The position numbers were made by a program, and so were the translations under genes. From contig CAUHNW010000001.1 of NCBI GenBank assembly GCA_959607825.1, positions 62,001 to 126,000 of the forward strand: a stretch of 64,000 nucleotides of DNA, read 5' to 3'. This document shows positions 9,870 to 18,725 of this stretch, one piece after another. The notes below the pieces were generated by a model. It was not told where the DNA came from. It made no database searches and was given only the letters and a program-made list of their open reading frames with translations. The DNA comes from HGM13006 sp900757695. Its GTDB lineage: Bacteria > Bacillota > Clostridia > Oscillospirales > Oscillospiraceae. Positions within the stretch are counted from its first letter, which is position 1. Every line of letters starts with the position of its first letter.

Positions 9870-10606
9870 TACTTGATTCCTCCATACCTGCGGTTTCTGG
9901 TACGATAGGCCTCAATGGCCCGATCCAGCTCCCGTTCGTCAAAGTCCGGCCACATCACATCGGTAAAATAAAGCTCTGAATAGGCCGCCTGCCAGAGCAG
10001 GAAATTGGAGATCCTTGTCTCTCCGCCGGGGCGGATGATGAGATCCGGATCCGGCACATTCTCCGAGTAGAGCAGCTTGGAGAACTGCTCCGCATCAAGG
10101 CTGTCGGGATCCGTTCCATGCTCGGCGCAATCCTTCGCCCAGCGGCGTGCCGCCCGGAGGATCTCATCCCGGCTGCCGTAGTTGATGCACATATTCACCT
10201 GAGAGTCATGGAACTCCATCGACTCCTGACTGGCCTCCGCCGCCAGCTGCTGAAGCTCGGGGCTCAGGGCTCCCAAATCACCAAAGAAGCAAATCCGCAC
10301 ATGGTTCTTCTGCATATCCCGGATGGACTCCAGCAGATAATCCTTCATCAGAGACATGATTTTTCCGACCTCTTCCTGCGGGCGCTTCCAGTTCTCTGTG
10401 GAGAAGGCATAGACCGTCAGATATTTCACACCGATCTCCCGGCAGTAGAGTGCGATTTTGCGGAAGGTCTCGGCTCCCGCCGCATGGCCCGCCGTCCGGG
10501 GCAGGTGTCTGCTGGTGGCCCATCGGCCATTGCCGTCCATAATAATGGCAACATGCTGGGGCATGGGCAGCAGCTCCGGCTCCTTATCTTTTTTGAAAAT
10601 CGCCAT
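9869..10606 (-). CDS. uppS: Isoprenyl transferase (undecaprenyl diphosphate synthase)
   Basis: This 245-residue cis-prenyltransferase adds isopentenyl units to make the C55 carrier lipid for peptidoglycan synthesis. The substrate-binding P-loop IMDGNGRWA lies near residues 22-30. The C-terminal signature DLIIRPGGETRISNFLLWQ ... YSELYFTD carries the RPGGExR motif and the Glu needed for Mg2+. AAAGGA precedes the ATG. It lies 83 bases after frr and overlaps cdsA by one base. Confidence 0.96.
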   Translation of the reverse strand: MAIFKKDKEPELLPMPQHVAIIMDGNGRWATSRHLPRTAGHAAGAETFRKIALYCREIGVKYLTVYAFSTENWKRPQEEVGKIMSLMKDYLLESIRDMQKNHVRICFFGDLGALSPELQQLAAEASQESMEFHDSQVNMCINYGSRDEILRAARRWAKDCAEHGTDPDSLDAEQFSKLLYSENVPDPDLIIRPGGETRISNFLLWQAAYSELYFTDVMWPDFDERELDRAIEAYRTRNRRYGGIK

Positions 10607-10689
10607 AGGCTTCCTTTCTGGGCGAATAGGGAAAGGGTCTCCCCTTCCCCTATTTCATCCATTTCGTATCGTCCTGATTTCGGCGCTGC

Positions 10690-11244
10690 TTACAGCTCCA
10701 TCAGTTCCTTTTCTTTCTTGGCGGCCATGTCATCGACCTTCTTGATGTAATCATCGGTGACCTTCTGGAGATCCTTCTCGGCAGTTTTCTGCTCGTCCTC
10801 GGTGATCTCACTCTTCTTCTTCATGGCCTTAATGGAATCCATGGCCTCACGGCGTACATTCCGGATGGCAACCTTGCTGTCCTCGCCATACTTCTTCACC
10901 TGCTTGGTGAGTTCCTTACGGCGCTCCTCGGTGAGCTGGGGGAATACCAGCCGGATAATACGGCCATCGTTCTGGGGGTTGATGCCCAGATCGCTGACCT
11001 GAATGGCCTTTTCGATGAGCTTCAGCAGGCTCTTATCCCAGGGCTCGATCACCAGCGTACGGGGATCGGGGGAAGTAATAGAGCCCACCTGATTGATCGG
11101 GGTCTCCTGACCATAATACTCAACGGAAATGCGATCCAGCAGGGATGCGCTGGCCCGGCCTGCACGTACTGCGGCAAAATCCCCGGCCAGTACCTCCAGA
11201 GTCTTATCCATCTTCTTGCTGTAGGGCGTCATATCAACTTTCAT
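10690..11244 (-). CDS. frr: Ribosome recycling factor
   Basis: This 184-residue protein has the usual RRF length and splits post-termination ribosomes together with EF-G. Recognisable segments are the VRAGRASASLLDRISVEYYG region near residues 27-46 and the RRKELTKQVKKYGEDSKVAIRNVRR helix near 110-135. GGAGG lies 8 bases before the ATG. It follows pyrH by 22 bases in the order pyrH-frr-uppS known from Bacillus. Confidence 0.97.
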   Translation of the reverse strand: MKVDMTPYSKKMDKTLEVLAGDFAAVRAGRASASLLDRISVEYYGQETPINQVGSITSPDPRTLVIEPWDKSLLKLIEKAIQVSDLGINPQNDGRIIRLVFPQLTEERRKELTKQVKKYGEDSKVAIRNVRREAMDSIKAMKKKSEITEDEQKTAEKDLQKVTDDYIKKVDDMAAKKEKELMEL

Positions 11245-11266
11245 GTTTGCTTCCTCCTTCTATGAA

Positions 11267-11983
11267 TCAGCCATGGACATAGGTGCCGATATTTTCACCC
11301 ATGGCGGCTTTGAGAATGTTCTCCGGCTCCTTCAGTGCAAATACAAAGACCGGAATATTGTTATCCATACACAGGCTGGTGGCCGTGGAATCCATGACCT
11401 GAAGCTGACGGGCCAGCACCTCGGTATAGCAGATATCATCGTATTTCTTAGCATCGGGGTTCACGGCGGGATCGCTGTCGTATACACCGTCGATGTTCTT
11501 GGCCAGCAGAATCACGTCTGCATCGATCTCCGCAGCCCGAAGGGCAGCGCCGGTGTCGGTGGAGAAATAGGGGTTGCCGGTACCGCAGCCAAAGATCACC
11601 ACACGGCCCTTTTCCAGATGGCGGCAGGCCTTCTGGCGGATATAGGGCTCCGCAATGGCACGCATCTCAATGGCGGTCTGCACGCGAACCTCAACGTCCC
11701 GCTGTTCAAGGCAGTCTGCCACAGCCAGTGCATTGATGGTGGTGGCCAGCATTCCCATATGGTCCGCCCGCACACGCTGCATCCGGTCTCCGCCATCCTT
11801 CATGCCGCGCCAGAAGTTTCCGCCGCCCACAACAATGGCGACCTGAATTCCTTTTTCCACGCACTGCTTGACCACATCGCAGACCTTTCCGATCACATCA
11901 AAGTCCAGCCCACGCCGGGCGTCCCCGGCCAGTGCTTCGCCGCTGATCTTGAGCAGCACACGTTTATACTGCGGTTCGCTCAT
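11267..11983 (-). CDS. pyrH: Uridylate kinase
   Basis: This 238-residue amino-acid-kinase-family enzyme phosphorylates UMP to UDP. Visible motifs are KRVLLKISGEAL at the N-terminus, VVGGGNFWRG for phosphate binding, ADHMGMLATTINALA near residue 100 and GTGNPYFSTDTGAALRA near 130. Two in-frame ATGs lie six bases apart. The second, at 11983, is chosen because AAGGAG is 7 bases upstream of it but only one base from the first. It is the first gene of the operon running to polC. Its promoter is not clear: a TAGAAT lies upstream without a good -35. Confidence 0.96.
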   Translation of the reverse strand: MSEPQYKRVLLKISGEALAGDARRGLDFDVIGKVCDVVKQCVEKGIQVAIVVGGGNFWRGMKDGGDRMQRVRADHMGMLATTINALAVADCLEQRDVEVRVQTAIEMRAIAEPYIRQKACRHLEKGRVVIFGCGTGNPYFSTDTGAALRAAEIDADVILLAKNIDGVYDSDPAVNPDAKKYDDICYTEVLARQLQVMDSTATSLCMDNNIPVFVFALKEPENILKAAMGENIGTYVHG

Positions 11984-12178
11984 ATTCATTCTCCTTTTAT
12001 GTTACTGTGGGCGCACTGCGCCCATTCATCCAATATCCGTCCCCTATTCTACCCTAATTCTCTCCAGAAAGAAAGAGGAAATTTGTAAATTTACTTTGAC
12101 GACGCAAAAATTACCCATATTCCATGCAGAATGTCCGGCGGATGGGATAAAATCCGCCCATATTCCTGTGAAAAGCAA

Positions 12179-12207
12179 TTGCAAAAGCCGGAAAAAGCGG
12201 GTATAAT
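12179..12207 (+). promoter_or_regulatory. Promoter of glnS
   Basis: TTGCAA (12179-12184), a 17-base spacer and a perfect TATAAT (12202-12207) lie about 75 bases before the glnS ATG. Confidence 0.75.
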
Positions 12208-12280
12208 ACATCGGTACTGTGGAATGGCCGCTCTGTGCAGCCTTCTTCGGATCATAAACCACTTGGAAAGGAAGATAGAC

Positions 12281-13963
12281 ATGGCGGAAGAAATTCTGGA
12301 AGAATCCTCAAATTTCATTCTGAATTACATTAAAGAAGACATTGCCACAGGAGGACAGTTTGAGGGCCAGACCGTCCACACTCGTTTTCCTCCTGAACCC
12401 AACGGCTACCTGCACATTGGCCACTGCAAGGCCCTGTGCATTGACTTTGGAAGCGCCCTGCGCTTCGGCGGCATCTGCAACCTCCGTATGGACGATACCA
12501 ACCCCGCAAAAGAGGATACGGAATATGTAGACGCCATCAAAGAAGATATTCACTGGCTGGGCTTTGACTGGGATGACCGGTTCTTCTATGGCTCTGACTA
12601 CTTTGAGCAGACCTACCAGTTTGCCGAGGATCTGATCCGTCAGGGGCTGGCTTATGTCTGCGAGCTGACGCCGGAGCAGTTTAAGGAATATCGCGGTGAT
12701 CTGCATCACCCTGCGGTCTCCCCCTACCGTGACCGCTCGGTGGAAGAGAATCTGGATTTGTTCCGGCGCATGCGTGCCGGGGAGTTTCCGGAGGGAAAAT
12801 ATACCCTTCGTGCCAAGATCGATCTGGCCTCCGGCAACTTCAACATGCGGGACCCCGTGCTGTACCGAATCCGCTATGTAGAGCATCATCGTCAGGGCAA
12901 CAAATGGTGCATCTATCCCATGTATGACTTTGCACATCCCATTCAGGACGCACTGGAGGGGATCACCCATTCTCTGTGCTCTCTGGAATATGAGGATCAC
13001 CGGCCCCTGTACAACTGGGTGGTGGAGCACGTCAATGTTCCCAATCATCCCCGTCAGATTGAGTTTGCCCGCCTGAACATCAACTACACGGTCATGTCCA
13101 AGCGGAAGCTCCGCCAGCTGGTGGAAGAGCATCGAGTCTCCGGCTGGGATGACCCCAGAATGCCTACCCTCTGCGGCCTCCGCCGCCGGGGCTATACCCC
13201 AAAATCCATTCGAAATTTTACGGATCGCATCGGCGTGTCCAAGGTTCCCTCTGTGGTGGAATACGGCTTTCTGGAGCACTGCCTCCGGGAAGATCTCAAC
13301 GAGACCGCACAGCGGGTCATGGCCGTCACCCATCCCATTCCGCTGACTATTACCAATTATCCCGAAGGCAAAACCGAGCTCTTCGAGATCGAGAATAATC
13401 CGGGCCATCCCGAGGACGGTACCCGGAACGTTGCCTTCTCCGGGAAGCTCTATGTGGAAGCCGATGACTTCCTTGAGACACCGGTGCCCAAGTATAAGCG
13501 TCTGTACCCCGACGGCCCCGAGTGCCGCCTGAAGGGCGCTTACCTGATTCGCTGCACCGGCTGCAAGAAGGACGAAAACGGCAATATCGCCGAGATTCTC
13601 TGCACCTACGATCCCGACAGCCGTGGGGGCGATCCCGCCGATGGCCGCAAGGTCAAAGGCGCTACCATCCATTGGGTGGACGCAGCCACTGCCGTGGACG
13701 CCGAGGTTCGGCTCTATGACAACCTGTTCTCCGATCCCGATCCCGACGCTCCGGGCAAGAACTTTCTGGACTGCCTGAACCCCAACTCTCTCACCGTGGT
13801 GGAGGGGGCGAAAGTCGAGACCTCCCTTTCCTCCGCAAAGCCCGGTGACCACTTCCAGTTTATGCGTCTGGGCTACTTCTGCGCCGACAAGGACTCCACC
13901 CCGGAGCATCTGGTTTTCAACCGCTCCGTCAGCCTGAAGGACGGCTTCAAGGCAAAGAAATAA
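12281..13963 (+). CDS. glnS: Glutaminyl-tRNA synthetase
   Basis: This 560-residue class I synthetase charges tRNA-Gln. It has the HIGH-type motif PPEPNGYLHIGH near residue 38 and the KMSKS-type VMSKRKL near 271. The all-beta anticodon-binding domain fills the last 200 residues (WVDAATAVDAEVRLYD and the following region are typical). The ATG at 12281 follows GGAAAGGAAG and gives the usual start; the longer frame upstream covers the promoter and is excluded. It is monocistronic, between a perfect promoter and a strong terminator. GlnRS in a Firmicute suggests direct charging instead of, or beside, the GatCAB route. Confidence 0.96.
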   Translation: MAEEILEESSNFILNYIKEDIATGGQFEGQTVHTRFPPEPNGYLHIGHCKALCIDFGSALRFGGICNLRMDDTNPAKEDTEYVDAIKEDIHWLGFDWDDRFFYGSDYFEQTYQFAEDLIRQGLAYVCELTPEQFKEYRGDLHHPAVSPYRDRSVEENLDLFRRMRAGEFPEGKYTLRAKIDLASGNFNMRDPVLYRIRYVEHHRQGNKWCIYPMYDFAHPIQDALEGITHSLCSLEYEDHRPLYNWVVEHVNVPNHPRQIEFARLNINYTVMSKRKLRQLVEEHRVSGWDDPRMPTLCGLRRRGYTPKSIRNFTDRIGVSKVPSVVEYGFLEHCLREDLNETAQRVMAVTHPIPLTITNYPEGKTELFEIENNPGHPEDGTRNVAFSGKLYVEADDFLETPVPKYKRLYPDGPECRLKGAYLIRCTGCKKDENGNIAEILCTYDPDSRGGDPADGRKVKGATIHWVDAATAVDAEVRLYDNLFSDPDPDAPGKNFLDCLNPNSLTVVEGAKVETSLSSAKPGDHFQFMRLGYFCADKDSTPEHLVFNRSVSLKDGFKAKK

Positions 13964-13975
13964 ATTTCTATCGCC

Positions 13976-14010
13976 AAAGCGGCACCGGAGAATGAGCCGG
14001 TGCCGCTTTT
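13976..14010 (+). terminator. Terminator of glnS
   Basis: AAAGCGGCACCGG pairs with CCGGTGCCGCTTT around an 8-base loop and is followed by T and CCC, 13 bases after the glnS stop. Confidence 0.85.
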
Positions 14011-14059
14011 CCCTTATTCTCTTTCATTCAAAAGCAGGATGGTTTTTTCCGACATCCTA

Positions 14060-14068
14060 TGGTATAAT
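14060..14068 (+). promoter_or_regulatory. Extended -10 promoter of the sulfatase-like gene
   Basis: TGGTATAAT is a perfect -10 with the TGN extension. The -35 17 bases upstream (TGGTTT) is weak. It lies 35 bases before the ATG. Confidence 0.6.
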
Positions 14069-14103
14069 TTTCATCGAATATCTGTAAAGGAGCTTTCTAA
14101 CAT

Positions 14104-15654
14104 ATGAAGCGTTTCCTTCGCCACTTTGTCCACTATGATTTAATTCCCCTGCTGTCCATGCTGGCAGTCTGTGCCTTTCCCTGTGTGTTTCTCTATGCCA
14201 GAAACGCCTCTGAGGTTCCGGCAGACTCCATGCTTCCGTTTCTGGTGGTCTTTTCTCTCAATGCGCTGCTGTTCTTTGGCCTCAGCAGCATATTCCAGCG
14301 AAATGTGTCCCGGAGTGCCTTCTGGACAGACCTTGCCATGCTGGTGGTCATCAATTTCTGCCTGCTGGCCGTCCACTTAAAGCGGCTTATTCCGTTTCTT
14401 CGTGACCGCTACCTGCTGGCCATTCTCCTGTTGCTGCTTCTGGCGCTGTTCATTCTGCTTCTGCGGAAAAAGCCGGATCTGCGCGCCGGCTGCCTGCTGG
14501 TACTGATCGCATTTTCCTCCATGATCCTGATGAATGTAATTCAGGCCGTCCCGGCCATTCTCAGCAGCCACGAGGTAAAGCAGGAGCTTCAGCGTGGTGA
14601 CCCTGATGGCGAAGCCTCTACCGGCACCGCCTCAGGGCAGAAGCCATCTTCCATGAAGTTCGGAGATAACCGCCCCAATGTCTACTATTTTCTCTTTGAT
14701 GAATATGGCGGCTATGACAATCTTCTGCACTATTACGATTTTGACAACAGCGCATTTCTGGGGCAGCTGGAGGACCGGGGCTTTTCCGTCTCCCTGCACA
14801 GCCATAATACCGAGGCCGTTGCCACGGATACCATTGTCCCCAATCTGCTCAATATGGATTATGTGGTAAAGGTGGAAGAGTCCGGCCATAAAAAGGCGGA
14901 ATACCGCAGAAATAACCAGCTCTATCAGATGTTCTCCAACAATGGGTACCAAATCGACCTCATCAACCATGTGGACTACTTAGGCTCCGGCGGCTGCCAT
15001 GTGCTCACCAGCAATCAGACCCGCCGCACCATTTCGGAATATCTCATGCGCAACAGCATCTATTATAAATCCCATGCACTCCGCGCACTGCTGGATCAGT
15101 TTTTCGTCTCGGATTACGGCGATAACTACCGTGCCTCTCTGGATAATGCGCTGGAAGCGGAGCTGTCCAGCTGGGAGCCGGCGCTGGAGCGCAGTCCGAC
15201 TCTGACCGTTGGCTACATACAGTGCCCCCACTCGCCTACCATGGTAGGCCCCAATGGGGAAAATCTCCCCTTCTCCACCGGCTGGAACTGGCGGGATCAC
15301 AGCCTGTATCTCGGTCAGGTAGAATTCATCAACAAATATATTCTGAATCTGGTAGACACGATTCAGGAGCACGACCCGGATGCGCTGATTTTCCTGCAAT
15401 CCGACCACGGCAACCGATATGCCATCCATATGATGCAGATGGGTGAGTGGTCCAGCTATGATCCCCACGAGGAAAACCAGTATATGCAAAACGTCCTGAA
15501 CTGCGTATACTATAAGGGCCAGACCTTTGACATTGAAGGCGAAACCGGCATCAATACCATGCGAATGGTATTCAATCAGGTTTTGGGCACCGAGCTTGCC
15601 CCGATCACTCCCGTACAGGATTATTCCAACAACTATGTAGACGAACAGAGCTGA
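14104..15654 (+). CDS. Membrane-anchored sulfatase / alkaline-phosphatase-fold protein (LtaS-like)
   Basis: This is a 516-residue protein with about five hydrophobic helices in residues 1-165 and a large sulfatase/alkaline-phosphatase-fold domain from about 190. Metal-site motifs are FDEYGGYDN near 198 and LQSDHGNR near 438, with ATDTIVPN near 241 as the likely nucleophile Thr loop. The family includes lipoteichoic acid synthases and phosphoglycerol or phosphoethanolamine transferases, so transfer of a phospho-group to a surface glycan or lipid outside the membrane is a reasonable guess. The substrate cannot be read from sequence. It has its own promoter, AAAGGAG and terminator. The alternative is a true sulfatase, but no Cys-x-Pro-x-Arg signature is present. 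Confidence 0.75.
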   Translation: MKRFLRHFVHYDLIPLLSMLAVCAFPCVFLYARNASEVPADSMLPFLVVFSLNALLFFGLSSIFQRNVSRSAFWTDLAMLVVINFCLLAVHLKRLIPFLRDRYLLAILLLLLLALFILLLRKKPDLRAGCLLVLIAFSSMILMNVIQAVPAILSSHEVKQELQRGDPDGEASTGTASGQKPSSMKFGDNRPNVYYFLFDEYGGYDNLLHYYDFDNSAFLGQLEDRGFSVSLHSHNTEAVATDTIVPNLLNMDYVVKVEESGHKKAEYRRNNQLYQMFSNNGYQIDLINHVDYLGSGGCHVLTSNQTRRTISEYLMRNSIYYKSHALRALLDQFFVSDYGDNYRASLDNALEAELSSWEPALERSPTLTVGYIQCPHSPTMVGPNGENLPFSTGWNWRDHSLYLGQVEFINKYILNLVDTIQEHDPDALIFLQSDHGNRYAIHMMQMGEWSSYDPHEENQYMQNVLNCVYYKGQTFDIEGETGINTMRMVFNQVLGTELAPITPVQDYSNNYVDEQS

Positions 15655-15655
15655 C

Positions 15656-15692
15656 AAAAATCCCGAAGCCGTTTCATGGCTTCGGGATTTTT
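15656..15692. terminator. Bidirectional terminator between the sulfatase-like gene and yihY
   Basis: AAAAATCCCGAAGCC and GGCTTCGGGATTTTT form a perfect 15-bp stem around a 7-base loop, with A and T runs at both ends. It serves two convergent genes. Confidence 0.9.
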
Positions 15693-15753
15693 GGTAATAC
15701 CGTATCATTCAGCGTGGAATTTTGCACCGCAAATTTGTGCGGTGCTGCCTTGA

Positions 15754-16626
15754 TTACTGCTTATTCTGTTTTTCAGCCTTTTTCTGTGTCTTTCGGTGCT
15801 TCATTACCACAAACATCCGCCAGAAAATGCTGGGATACAGTCGGTTGATCACCGCTCCGATGAACACAATGGACATGCAGAAGTACAGCCAGAGCATCAC
15901 CAGAATGATAACGCCCAGAGATCCATAGAGCGTAGAGAAGGTGGAGAAGCTATTCACATAGATGGAAAACAGCTCTGAAAAAACCAGCCACGCCAGCGAG
16001 GTAAACATCGCCCCGGGGATCTGCATATAAAATCGCATTTTTTTATTGGGAAAGAACGTGTAAATCAGCACGAAAACCAGTGCCATGATCAAATACAGGG
16101 TCAGCCCCCGCAGATCCATCAGGGAGGAAAACACTCTGGCCAATCTCGGCAGGTTATACTGAAGCAGGGATAAGATATGCTGACCAAAGACCCGCAGCGC
16201 CAGATTGAAGAGCAGGCCCGCAATGAGGATCAGCATATAGCCGATGCAGATAATGCGCTTAAAGATGAAGTTCCGTGTATCATTCACATCTGCAATGGCG
16301 TTGAGGCCGTCCATAAGCCCCAGCATGCTTTTCGCCGCCGTCCACAGGGTCACGATCAATGACACAGACAGTGCCGTTACAGAGGTGGTGAGGATATCCT
16401 CCGACACCGTATAAAACAGCCCCTGAAAGCTTCCGGGCAGCAGTGATGCCACCATGTCCAGAAACTCCTGCGTGTCAAAGGAGGTATAGCTGATGATCGA
16501 CAGGATCAGCATCAGACAGGGAAAAATGGCTGTAATAATAAAGAATGATGCACTGGCCGCATAGGTGGAGATATGGTAGCTCCCAAACTGCTTGGCATAA
16601 TACCGGGCGGTCTGATAAAACTTCAA
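15754..16626 (-). CDS. YihY/BrkB-family membrane protein
   Basis: This 290-residue protein has about six transmembrane helices and the family pattern of a cytoplasmic N-terminus, YHISTYAASASFFIITAIFP in the first helix and a C-terminal ...GSLGVIILVMLWLYFCMSIVFIGAVIN segment. The family was once annotated as ribonuclease BN; its function is unproven and transport or envelope roles are proposed. The start codon is TTG, placed after AAGGAGGGGGAGCG. It is the last gene of a group with degV (36 bases upstream), and a basic Lys/Arg tail ends the protein. Confidence 0.85.
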   Translation of the reverse strand: MKFYQTARYYAKQFGSYHISTYAASASFFIITAIFPCLMLILSIISYTSFDTQEFLDMVASLLPGSFQGLFYTVSEDILTTSVTALSVSLIVTLWTAAKSMLGLMDGLNAIADVNDTRNFIFKRIICIGYMLILIAGLLFNLALRVFGQHILSLLQYNLPRLARVFSSLMDLRGLTLYLIMALVFVLIYTFFPNKKMRFYMQIPGAMFTSLAWLVFSELFSIYVNSFSTFSTLYGSLGVIILVMLWLYFCMSIVFIGAVINRLYPSIFWRMFVVMKHRKTQKKAEKQNKQ

Positions 16627-16662
16627 CGCTCCCCCTCCTTCCTGTCGGCATATTTCATCCGG

Positions 16663-17523
16663 TTATCGCGGATTGCCAAAGAAAAACAGAGCCAGTGTGC
16701 CCGGGCCGGAATGGGTACCGATCACCGGCCCGATATAGTCCACCATAATGTTCTCGATACCAAATCTGGTTCGTACCATCTCTGCCAGTGTGGCCGCATC
16801 CTCCGGGCAGTCCCCATGGGAAATAAAGACCTCCGGGTTTTCAAAGCCTTCCATTTGCTTCTCCATCCGGTCAGCCAAGGCCTGAATCGACGCCTTGCGT
16901 CCTCTGACCTTCCCAACGGCAGTCAGGTGCCCCTCATCGTCCACATGGAGAATGGGCTTGATGCCCATCAGAGACCCCACCACAGCAGTCGCCTTGCTGA
17001 CTCGTCCGCCCCGATGGAGATGCCCAAGATCGTCCACCGTAAAATTATGCACCACATTCAGGCGCATATCCGTGATCTTTTTGGCAGCATCCTCCAGCGT
17101 TGCTCCGGCATCCCGTAGCTTCATGGCCTGATGCACAAGGAACCCCTGCCCCATAGAGGCGCAAAGGGAATCCACCACCAGAATTTTTCTCTGGGGATAC
17201 TCCTCCATTACCGTTTGTGCGGCAATTTGCGCCGCATCGCTGGTGCTGGAAAGTCCGGAGGAAAAGGCAATGTGCAGAAGATCCTGCCCCTTTTCCATAA
17301 ACCTGCGGAACAGCGCCGCCGTGTCCTCGGGATTCGCCGCAGAAGTAGTGGGCAGTGCCCCAGCCCGCAGCTTTTCATAAAAAGTCTTGTTGTCCATGGC
17401 CTCTGAGCCATGATAGGTCCGCCCCTCCATGGTAAAGCCCAGCGGCAGTACCGTAATAGCGTGCTGCTGACAATAGGAAAGGGGCAGATCTGCCCCGCTG
17501 TCTGTGGAAATGCAGAAATTCAT
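16663..17523 (-). CDS. DegV family fatty-acid-binding protein
   Basis: This 286-residue protein has the DegV fold. It has the N-terminal STDSGADLPLSYC, the fatty-acid carboxylate-binding FSSGLSSTSDAAQ segment near residue 90, LVVDSLCASMGQG near 127 and the C-terminal GPVIGTHSGPGTLALFFFG. Relatives (FakB) present fatty acids to the kinase FakA for phospholipid synthesis. No fakA is visible here, so the exact role is open. It starts 31 bases after the orphan fumarase beta gene. Confidence 0.92.
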   Translation of the reverse strand: MNFCISTDSGADLPLSYCQQHAITVLPLGFTMEGRTYHGSEAMDNKTFYEKLRAGALPTTSAANPEDTAALFRRFMEKGQDLLHIAFSSGLSSTSDAAQIAAQTVMEEYPQRKILVVDSLCASMGQGFLVHQAMKLRDAGATLEDAAKKITDMRLNVVHNFTVDDLGHLHRGGRVSKATAVVGSLMGIKPILHVDDEGHLTAVGKVRGRKASIQALADRMEKQMEGFENPEVFISHGDCPEDAATLAEMVRTRFGIENIMVDYIGPVIGTHSGPGTLALFFFGNPR

Positions 17524-17554
17524 TGGTATGACGCTCCTCTTCTCTCTATGTTAT

Positions 17555-18109
17555 TCAGTCCATCTGGAATTCCTTCCGGCCTTCCACAAAAATGCTGCGT
17601 CCCTGACAGTCAATGGCCGTAAATACCGGAAGCTCCTCAATGGTAAATCGCTTAATGGATTCGCATCCCAGATCATGGAATGCAATTTCCTTTGCCTCCT
17701 TGATACAGCAGGCAATCAGGGCACCGGCGCCGCCCACAGCGCAGAAATAGGCGCTCTGATTTCTCACAATGGCGTCCACCACCGCCTGACTCCGCTCCCC
17801 CTTGCCGATCATGGCAGTCAATCCGAGGTCGAGAAGACGGGGCGCATAGGGGTCCATTCGTGAGGACGTGGTTGGCCCGCAGGAGCCTACCGCCATTCCC
17901 TTCTGGGCAGGGGTCGGCCCGGCATAATAAATTACGGAGCCCTTCAGGGGATAGGGCAGCGGCTCCCCTGCATCCAGCAGGGAGAAGATCCGTTTATGCG
18001 CCGCATCCCGAGAGGTATACACCGTACCGGAAAGCAGGATCCGATCTCCGGCCTTCAGCTCCGGGATCGCCGTTTCCAATTCTGAGGTATGGATATGTAG
18101 AATTCCCAT
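17555..18109 (-). CDS. Class I fumarate hydratase / tartrate dehydratase beta-type subunit (orphan)
   Basis: This 184-residue protein matches the C-terminal (beta) half of iron-sulfur hydro-lyases of the fumarase A / tartrate dehydratase type. GDRILLSGTVYTSRDAAHKR lies near residue 21, YYAGPTPAQKG near 61 and the signature GSCGPTTSSRMD near 76. Such enzymes add or remove water from fumarate or similar acids, but the 4Fe-4S cysteines are on the alpha subunit. That subunit is normally the next gene and is absent here; the neighbours are a coiled-coil gene and degV. The partner may be elsewhere or this subunit may do another job. The ATG abuts the stop of the upstream gene, with GGAAAAG as the ribosome site. 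Confidence 0.85.
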   Translation of the reverse strand: MGILHIHTSELETAIPELKAGDRILLSGTVYTSRDAAHKRIFSLLDAGEPLPYPLKGSVIYYAGPTPAQKGMAVGSCGPTTSSRMDPYAPRLLDLGLTAMIGKGERSQAVVDAIVRNQSAYFCAVGGAGALIACCIKEAKEIAFHDLGCESIKRFTIEELPVFTAIDCQGRSIFVEGRKEFQMD

Positions 18110-18673
18110 TTACTTTTCCTCCAACGCTTCTGCGGGATCCGGGATCATGGCGTCCATGCTGAGAAGCTGCTGCCGCGCACCGCTCAGCGCTTCCGTCAAT
18201 GCCGCATAGGTCTCCTCCAGCGTCTTGATCTGTGCCTCCATGGCATCAATGGTCTTCCGTGCTGCACTGTCAGCGGCGTTCAGCTGCGTCTGTGCATCCT
18301 GGCACACCTGTCCCAGTGCCTCATAGAGTTTTTTTGCCCGCTGAGATGCCAGCCGTTCCGCCGCCTCGGCCCGGCGATAAGCCTCCAGCTCCAGCCGGTT
18401 AATGGGCTCCGCTTCCAAGTTTTCCTCCGGTGTACCCGCTGGTGTTTCCGCCGCAGTTTCTTCCGGTGCATGCGCCGTCGCAGTACCCGGCGCATTCGCA
18501 GGCTGCCGTGCAGCCTCCTCCAGCCGCTCCAGTTCCTTCTTCAGCTTTTGGATCTCCTGATCCTTTTCCTGAAGCTGCGCCCGATGGGCCGCCGCCGTCT
18601 TCGCAATATATTCTGATACATCTGTTTTATGGAATCCGCCCACTGCGGTTCGGAATCTCGGTGTCTCTTCCAT
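18110..18673 (-). CDS. DivIVA-like coiled-coil protein
   Basis: The first 20 residues of this 187-residue protein (EETPRFRTAVGGFHKTDVSE) resemble the DivIVA/GpsB N-terminal membrane-targeting motif seen in Clostridia. A Lys/Glu-rich coiled coil follows (about 30-60), then an Ala/Pro/Glu linker (60-90) and a second long coiled coil (95-175). Proteins of this shape scaffold division or polar growth. The ATG at 18673 has GGAGGG 7 bases upstream, and the longer frame would read through the promoter. It is the first gene of the group leading to fumarase beta, degV and yihY. The function is inferred from motif and shape only. Confidence 0.6.
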   Translation of the reverse strand: MEETPRFRTAVGGFHKTDVSEYIAKTAAAHRAQLQEKDQEIQKLKKELERLEEAARQPANAPGTATAHAPEETAAETPAGTPEENLEAEPINRLELEAYRRAEAAERLASQRAKKLYEALGQVCQDAQTQLNAADSAARKTIDAMEAQIKTLEETYAALTEALSGARQQLLSMDAMIPDPAEALEEK

Positions 18674-18725
18674 TGCACACCCTCCATCTGCCGTGCATTG
18701 TCCGGTTATCTGTATAATCTTTTGA

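Noticed and set aside
12009..12023. Palindrome GGGCGCACTGCGCCC in the pyrH leader as an operator or terminator
   Set aside because: Short GC palindrome without a T run, a second copy or a clear promoter position; it could be chance in this GC-rich DNA.
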